Positions 59,885 through 64,000 of a stretch of 64,000 bases of DNA are shown one piece after another (the first letter of the stretch is position 1; each line of letters begins with the position of its first letter). The translations under genes were made by a program, and so were the position numbers. A model generated the notes under the pieces. It was not told the origin of the DNA and ran no database searches. It was given only the letters and a program-made list of their open reading frames with translations. The DNA comes from Actinacidiphila guanduensis (lineage in GTDB: Bacteria; Actinomycetota; Actinomycetes; Streptomycetales; Streptomycetaceae), in assembly GCF_900103985.1 (NCBI RefSeq), contig NZ_FNIE01000001.1, positions 124,001 through 188,000 of the forward strand. Direction: 5' to 3'.

Positions 59885-60390
59885 CGGCCCGCCCGGTCCA
59901 GGGCGGCCTGCAGGGAGCGGGCGTAGCCGGTGGAGGTGTAGGTGGCGCCGGAGACGACGTCGACGTTCGCGCTCTGCTTCTTCAGCGCCTCGGACTTCAG
60001 CACCGGCAGCGCGTAGGCGTCGATGGCGGCGCTGCGGCCGCCGTCGGTCTGCTGGAGCACGACGACGTCGGTGAGCCGGCCGCCGGAGAGGACCGCCTGG
60101 ACCTGCACGGTGCCGTAGGGGGTGTCCTCGGGGTCGCCGGTGAAGCGGCCGCTGGCGGGGGCGTGGGCCGTGCCCTTGGCGCCGGGCGCGCTACCGGAGC
60201 CGCCCCCGCCGGCCGTGCTCCCCGTGCTGCCGGTGGACGGCGTGCCGCTGCCGCCGCCGGTGGGGCCGGGGCGGGCCGGGGAGCTGACGCCCAGGGCGGA
60301 GCGCGGCGGCCCGGCGGACTGCGCCTTGACCCCGAGCAGCAGGGCGATGCAGCCGGCGGTTGCGGCCAGCGCCATGACGACTTTGCGCAC
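59881..60390 (-). CDS. Membrane-anchored FMN-binding protein, ApbE substrate
   Basis: A 169-residue exported FMN-binding protein. An N-terminal signal/anchor (KVVMALAATAGCIALLLGV) is followed by a glycine/serine-rich low-complexity linker (about 35-78) and an FMN-bind domain (about 80-168). The covalent-flavinylation motif is present as DVVSGATYTS: Thr150 of SGAT should receive FMN from ApbE. It stands between the reductase gene (28-bp gap) and apbE (4-bp overlap) in one transcription unit, so it is the likely extracytoplasmic electron carrier fed by the membrane reductase. Such modules were proposed by Meheust and colleagues (2021) to be widespread. Its terminal acceptor is unknown. Confidence 0.93.
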   Translation of the reverse strand: MRKVVMALAATAGCIALLLGVKAQSAGPPRSALGVSSPARPGPTGGGSGTPSTGSTGSTAGGGGSGSAPGAKGTAHAPASGRFTGDPEDTPYGTVQVQAVLSGGRLTDVVVLQQTDGGRSAAIDAYALPVLKSEALKKQSANVDVVSGATYTSTGYARSLQAALDRAGR

Positions 60391-60418
60391 GGTGTCCTCC
60401 TCGTGGTCCCAGCGCGGT

Positions 60419-61828
60419 TCAGAACGCGAACGACTCGGCGTGGATACGGCGCCGGGCCACGCCCGCGCGACGCAGCTCGCGCCGGGCGGCGGCCGTCATC
60501 CCGGCGGGGCCGCAGACGAACACCTCCCGCTCGGCGAGGTCGGGCACGGCCTGCCGCAGCCGGGCCGCCGTCAGCGGGTCGTCGCGGCCGCGCGACCCGA
60601 GCAGCGGCAGCAGCCCGAAGCCGCGCCGGGCCGCGATGGCCTGCAACTCGTGGTAGAGCACCAGGTCGGCCGGGGTGGAGGCGCGGTAGAGCAGCACGAC
60701 GTCGGAGCCGCGCCCGGGCAGCGTCTCGTAGAGCGCGCGGATCGGGGTGATGCCCGCGCCGCCGGCGATCAGCAGCACCGGGCGGGGGCGGGCGCGGTCG
60801 CGGCGGCGGGCGGTGAAGGCGCCGTAGGGGCCCTCGAACCACACACGGGTGCCGGGCCTCAGCGCGGCCAGCGAGGCGCTGCCGTCGCCGAGGTCCTTCA
60901 CGGTGATCCGCAGCGCGCCGCCCGCCGCCGGGGCCGACAGCGAGTAGGGGTGCGACTGCCACCAGTGGCCGCGGGCCAGGAACCGCCAGCGGGCGAACTG
61001 CCCCGGCTCGGCCCGCAGCGCGTCCAGGTCCCGCCCGGCCATGTAGAGCGAGACGACACCGGGCCCCTCGGGCACCACGTGGGTCAGGCGGAGTCCGTGC
61101 CGCAGCGAGCGCCAGGCGGGCATCAGCAGCCGGAAGACCACCACGGCGGCGCCGACGGCGATGTGCGCGGCCGACCAGATCAGGCGGTTGCGCGCGGAGG
61201 TGGAGAAGTCGGTGCCGACGGCGAACTCGTGCGCGAAGGCCAGGCCCATGGCCACGTAGACCAGCAGATGGATGTGGTACCAGGACTCGTAGGCCATGCG
61301 GCTGCGCACCGCGCGGGCCGAGACCAGGCCGACCAGCACGAGCAGCGCCAGGGCGATCGCGGCGAGCCACACATCGGCGTAGGAGGTGAGCAGGGTGCCG
61401 GTCTGGGAGACAGGGTTGGTGTGGGCCTGCCAGGCGTAGCCGAGGGTGATCAGCACCGCGTGGGCGCAGACCAGGACGACCGTGTACTCGCCGAGGGCAC
61501 GGTGGTAGCGGGTGGTGACGTCGGAGCCGATGCGGTTCTCCAGCCACGGCACCCGGGCCATCAGGGCGACCAGCACGAGCAGCAGGTAGGCGGCGAGCAG
61601 GCCGGTGATGCGGCCGGCGGCCGTGACGGCGGCCGCGCCGCTGTTCAGGGAGCCGGGGATGGTGCTCTGCCACCACAGGAACAGCACGGCGGGCCCGCCG
61701 GCGCAGATCACGGCGAGCAGGCCGTGCGAGCGCCAGGTGCCCGGCGGCTTCTCCGCGACGGCAGCCGCGCGGGCGGGACCGCCGCGGTGCCGGGCCCGGC
61801 GGGCCGTGGAGGTGTCGGCCGTCGGCAT
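60419..61828 (-). CDS. Ferric-reductase-like transmembrane flavocytochrome
   Basis: A 469-residue NAD(P)H-oxidising membrane reductase. The N-terminal half has about six helices with two heme-type His pairs: YHRALGEYTVVLVCAHAV (13 residues between His) and WYHIHLLVY with AFAHEF. The C-terminal half has an FAD site (SHPYSLSAPA) and NAD site (IAGGAGITPIRAL, VFVCGPAGM). Electrons would pass from cytosolic NAD(P)H through FAD and two b hemes to the outer face, where the flavinylated FMN-binding protein from the next gene is the expected acceptor. ATG 61828 starts the four-gene-plus operon, with an RR-type repeat upstream. Iron reduction or respiration are alternatives. Confidence 0.93.
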   Translation of the reverse strand: MPTADTSTARRARHRGGPARAAAVAEKPPGTWRSHGLLAVICAGGPAVLFLWWQSTIPGSLNSGAAAVTAAGRITGLLAAYLLLVLVALMARVPWLENRIGSDVTTRYHRALGEYTVVLVCAHAVLITLGYAWQAHTNPVSQTGTLLTSYADVWLAAIALALLVLVGLVSARAVRSRMAYESWYHIHLLVYVAMGLAFAHEFAVGTDFSTSARNRLIWSAAHIAVGAAVVVFRLLMPAWRSLRHGLRLTHVVPEGPGVVSLYMAGRDLDALRAEPGQFARWRFLARGHWWQSHPYSLSAPAAGGALRITVKDLGDGSASLAALRPGTRVWFEGPYGAFTARRRDRARPRPVLLIAGGAGITPIRALYETLPGRGSDVVLLYRASTPADLVLYHELQAIAARRGFGLLPLLGSRGRDDPLTAARLRQAVPDLAEREVFVCGPAGMTAAARRELRRAGVARRRIHAESFAF

Positions 61829-62190
61829 GGGCCGCTCCTTTCCGCCCCCGGGGCCCGCCCTTCGGGGCCCTCGGGGTGCTGCGTACTCCGGTCGCGGGCG
61901 GCCCTTGTTCTCGCCGGGCCGCCCGGATACGCCTCACTCTCCCCGCAGGGACCTAACGCCCTCGTAACAGCAGGTCCCGGGCCCACAGGCAACGCACGGA
62001 CGCCCCCGGACGACCCGGCGACCCGGGGCACCCGTGCTCGCCGGCGCCCTCCCGCGTCCTCCCCCGTCCTGCCGCCGGATCGCCGCGCTCTCCCCCGCAC
62101 CCGGCATCGGCGGGCGCGGATCGGGTACCCGCAGGCTGGACGCGACCGGTAAGCGACCGGTGCACGAGCCCGACGATCGGAGCCACCCTC
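61829..62190. other. Divergent control region upstream of the flavocytochrome operon
   Basis: A 362-bp gap between the reductase gene (minus) and the DUF6480-like gene (plus). It holds the candidate response-regulator site at 61948-61978. No RNA gene or other protein is supported. A few arginine-rich open frames are antisense noise. Confidence 0.6.
61948..61978. promoter_or_regulatory. Candidate response-regulator site before the reductase operon
   Basis: CTAACG (61953-61958) and GTAACA (61964-61969) recur in the same direction with an 11-bp start-to-start spacing, as expected for OmpR-type dimers. They sit inside a larger inverted repeat GGGACCT (61948-61954) and AGGTCCC (61972-61978). The site lies about 120 bp upstream of ATG 61828. 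Confidence 0.5.
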
Positions 62191-62433
62191 ATGGCGACCA
62201 CCCACCCTGCCGCGAACCCGCACCTTGCGGACGAGGGGCTGAGCGTCCCCGAGGACGCCGTCCAGCGGGCCGGCCAGACCCCGCCCGCCGAGTCGGGCGT
62301 CTCGGACCTCGGCGGCCCCGAGCGCGGCCCTCTCTCCCGCGGCTGGGCGGCGGCTCCCCTGACCGTGATCCTCTTCTTCGCCGCGCTCTTCGCTGCTGGG
62401 CTGCTGGGTTACGCGATCGAGCTGATGGTCTGA
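62191..62433 (+). CDS. Small single-helix membrane protein, DUF6480-like
   Basis: An 80-residue protein with a hydrophilic N-terminal half rich in proline/glutamate (MATTHPAANPHLADEG to ESGVSDLGG) and one C-terminal membrane helix (APLTVILFFAALFAAGLLGYAIELMV). It matches the DUF6480 pattern: conserved TTHPAANP start, GxTPPAES, SRGW, then the membrane helix. GGAG at 62179-62182 supports ATG 62191. These small proteins are widespread in Streptomyces, with unknown function. It is divergent from the flavocytochrome operon. Confidence 0.85.
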   Translation: MATTHPAANPHLADEGLSVPEDAVQRAGQTPPAESGVSDLGGPERGPLSRGWAAAPLTVILFFAALFAAGLLGYAIELMV

Positions 62434-62478
62434 GCGGGGACGCCGGGCCCCCGGCGGAAGGCCGCGGCCGCCGGCGGG

Positions 62479-63237
62479 TCAGGAGCGGTGCTGGCCCGCC
62501 ATGACCTTGCGCATCGCCCGCACCAGCGCGTCCTGGTAGCCGTCGAAGTCCGCGGGCGCCGTGGCGGCGCCGCGGGGGACGGCCGGGGCGCCGGGAGCCG
62601 TGGAGAGCGCGTTGTAGCCGGTGAGGGTGAGAGTGAAGACGGCCCCGCCGTGCCGCACCTTCAGCTCCTCGCTCTGCGCGCCCAGGGTGAGCAGGTACGC
62701 CTCGTCGCCGAGGCCGGGGACGGGCCGGGTGGCGGCGGCCGGGGTGAGGGTGTCGGAGTCGAGGCCGCGCTGGTCGTCGAACTCCGCGCGCGGGTCGGTC
62801 GTCCGGTGCAGGTCCACGGTGACGAAGATCTCGTAGCGGGCGGTGCCGGCCGGGCGGCTGGGCGCCGAGACGGCCAGGGTGCAGCGCAGCTGGTCCAGGG
62901 CGTGGCCGAGGCGGGCGGTGGCGGGCGAGACGGAGGAGACGTCGGTGGCGCCGAGCGCGGTGGTGAGCGGGGCGAGGGTCGTGCCCGCGCAGGGGCTGTC
63001 GCCGAGGACGTAGCCGTGCAGGTCGGGGCCGCCGTGGTGGTAGTGGCCGTACGCGCGCAGCGCCCCCGCCCAGACGGCGGAGGCGAGGACCGCGCCCGCC
63101 GCGCCCCAGGCCAGGGCCCGCCGCCGGCCGGCCCGGCCGCGTCCGGGGCCGGGATCGTCCTCGGGGTCGCCGCTGCCGGCGATCACGTCAGGGCCGGGGG
63201 TGTCGAAACCGCCCGTCATCTCCGGTTCGGATATCAC
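62479..63237 (-). CDS. Membrane-anchored hypothetical protein (DUF3558-like fold)
   Basis: A 252-residue protein. The cytoplasmic N-terminal segment is acidic (about 1-40), one membrane helix follows (about 43-62, RALAWGAAGAVLASAVWAGAL), and an extracytoplasmic domain of about 190 residues has the DUF3558-like disulfide pair (GDSPCAGTTLAPL and LDQLRCTLAVS). Strands such as ARYEIFVTVDLHRTTDPRAEFDDQRGL, LGDEAYLL and KVRHGGAVFTLTLTGYN are typical of that lipoprotein-related family. Mycobacterial and Streptomyces relatives are cell-surface proteins of unknown function. GTG 63237 follows GGAGG by 7 bp. Confidence 0.78.
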   Translation of the reverse strand: MISEPEMTGGFDTPGPDVIAGSGDPEDDPGPGRGRAGRRRALAWGAAGAVLASAVWAGALRAYGHYHHGGPDLHGYVLGDSPCAGTTLAPLTTALGATDVSSVSPATARLGHALDQLRCTLAVSAPSRPAGTARYEIFVTVDLHRTTDPRAEFDDQRGLDSDTLTPAAATRPVPGLGDEAYLLTLGAQSEELKVRHGGAVFTLTLTGYNALSTAPGAPAVPRGAATAPADFDGYQDALVRAMRKVMAGQHRS

Positions 63238-63313
63238 GGCTGCACCTCCGTCGCGTCCGCCGCCCCATCCCTCCCCCGTCCGCGGCCCGCGGACGCCTCC
63301 GCGGGCCGGCGGT

Positions 63314-63826
63314 TCAGCCGGAGGAGACGATCGCCGAGACGTGGACCAGGCGCGCGACGCCGAACTGCAGGAAGAGCGGGAGCGTGTGGGCGGCGGTGAT
63401 GCCGTGCACGGCGGTCAGCCGGATGCTGGGCCCGGTGCCGCCGAAGGTGACCGTGCTGCCCGCCGGGAGCAGGATGCCGCCGTCGGTCATGGCCCCGTTG
63501 TCGCCCTTGGCGGCGCCGGACAGGGCTCCGCGGCCGGCGTCGGGGGTCGCCACCATGTCCAGGTGCTCGGGGACGGCGGCCCCGTTGTGGACGGTCATGG
63601 TGAGCGTGCCGGTGCCGGCCGGGTCGAGGTGGGCGACGGCCTTGGTGATGGTCAGGTCGCTGCCGCCGGCCTGGACGTCGGCCCGGCCGGGCACGTCGGG
63701 CGCCGAGGTGGTGGGGGCGGGCGGCCCGGAGGCGGCGGAGTGCGAGGAGCAGCCCGCGAGGAGGGCGGCCGCGGCCAGGGCGGTGCCTGCGGCCCGCGCG
63801 CCCCGCGCGGTGGGGTTTCGGCTCAT
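63314..63826 (-). CDS. PCu(A)C copper-chaperone-like lipoprotein with degenerate metal site
   Basis: A 170-residue lipoprotein: signal peptide with lipobox LLAGC (Cys26), then a PCu(A)C-type beta-sandwich (about 58-155; VPEHLDMVATPDAGR, GGILLPAGSTVTF, and IRLTAVHG). The family normally binds Cu(I) through an H/M-x10-M-x21-HxM motif. Here the region is weakened: the expected HxM pair at GPSIR is replaced and only His84 and Met87 in EHLDM, plus Met112, are candidates. Copper delivery to oxidases (Sco-like partners) is the usual role, uncertain for this copy. ATG 63826. It is followed by the DUF3558-like gene on the same strand. Confidence 0.85.
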   Translation of the reverse strand: MSRNPTARGARAAGTALAAAALLAGCSSHSAASGPPAPTTSAPDVPGRADVQAGGSDLTITKAVAHLDPAGTGTLTMTVHNGAAVPEHLDMVATPDAGRGALSGAAKGDNGAMTDGGILLPAGSTVTFGGTGPSIRLTAVHGITAAHTLPLFLQFGVARLVHVSAIVSSG

Positions 63827-63900
63827 ACCCGGATCATTCCAAAGCCGCGGTCCCGCCCGGTGGGCGCCCCCCTCGCGGACGCCGGCGCCCGGGCACGGCG

Positions 63901-63931
63901 GGGGCCGCCGCCCGGCTCGGACGGCGGCCCC
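63901..63931. terminator. Hairpin near the right window edge
   Basis: GGGGCCGCCG (63901-63910) pairs with CGGCGGCCCC (63922-63931) across 11 nt. It probably ends a transcript entering from the right on the minus strand, since an in-frame stop is seen at 63966-63968 on that strand with only about 11 codons inside the window. Confidence 0.6.
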
Positions 63932-64000
63932 GTGCGGGCACGGCCGGGGTTTTGCTGCGCGTCCCCTCACGGGTGCGTGCGGTCCCGCCCGCGGCCGCGC

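Noticed and set aside
63966..64000. C-terminal end of a minus-strand gene entering from the right
   Set aside because: Only about 11 codons (ending RDRTHP) are visible. A stop followed by a hairpin fits a real gene, but it cannot be identified.

Overview
The window is ordinary linear-chromosome sequence of a very high-GC actinomycete, most likely Streptomyces or a close relative in the Streptomycetaceae. The evidence is the strong G/C bias at third codon positions, frequent GTG starts with GGAGG-type ribosome sites, apparently leaderless promoters, several SpoIIE-type phosphatases, an MmyB-like helix-turn-helix regulator, a GH19 chitinase behind the paired direct repeats known from Streptomyces chitinase promoters, and a dispersed intergenic repeat that I associate with Streptomyces. 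I see no rRNA, tRNA, CRISPR array, prophage or complete insertion sequence, and no biosynthetic gene cluster. The only transposon trace is an internally deleted IS630-type transposase remnant.

Layout, left to right. Positions 1-6437 hold a truncated PAS-GAF-PP2C phosphatase, an LLM flavin oxidoreductase, the IS630 remnant, an ECF42-type sigma factor coupled to its YCII/DGPF partner, and a GntR-MFS operon. Positions 6483-16516 hold a zinc-less quinone/alcohol dehydrogenase divergent from a MarR regulator, argG with a leaderless ARG-box-like promoter, a GNAT acetyltransferase, an Old Yellow Enzyme, an MmyB-like regulator, a VOC protein, a muconolactone-isomerase-like protein and a MOSC-reductase-ferredoxin fusion. 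Positions 16661-23310 hold an SDR enzyme, a haloalkane dehalogenase, a MarR-membrane protein pair, an Rrf2-MBL pair sharing one operator, and a TrmB/LuxR-type regulator. Positions 23481-33839 hold a large secreted subtilase-like protein followed by small metabolic and regulatory genes: GPP34, PPOX-like, SnoaL/TetR, stand-alone AICAR transformylase, Nudix, DUF6461 and DUF2255. Positions 34064-46507 hold an LD-carboxypeptidase-like protein, a WrbA-like flavoprotein, an NAD epimerase, an enolase-superfamily sugar-acid dehydratase next to a GH13 glucosidase, a membrane SpoIIE phosphatase, a zinc alcohol dehydrogenase, a double IclR protein, and a TetR-MFS pair sharing an operator. Positions 46610-63931 hold a TolB-like protein, the chitinase, a DJ-1/PfpI protein, a GlxA regulator, a secreted beta-propeller protein, a PAS-GAF-PP2C-HATPase protein, and a flavinylation-linked electron-transfer locus (two-component system, ApbE, FMN-binding protein, heme-type transmembrane reductase). 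The window ends with a DUF6480 protein, an anchored unknown and a PCu(A)C-like lipoprotein.

How the genes work together. The most coherent module is 57106-61828. A ferric-reductase-like membrane flavocytochrome, an exported FMN-binding protein with the SGAT flavinylation motif, and the ApbE transferase that would attach its FMN are followed by an OmpR-type response regulator and sensor kinase. This fits an NAD(P)H-to-outside electron relay under two-component control. Several regulator-target pairs can be read directly from shared operators: Rrf2 and MBL hydrolase (22-bp sites at 21592 and 22119), TetR and MFS pump (44499 and 45183), MarR and dehydrogenase (7534 and 7562). The ECF42 operon carries a promoter of the type its own sigma factor is reported to recognise. 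Most of the remaining genes are single transcription units separated by strong hairpin terminators.
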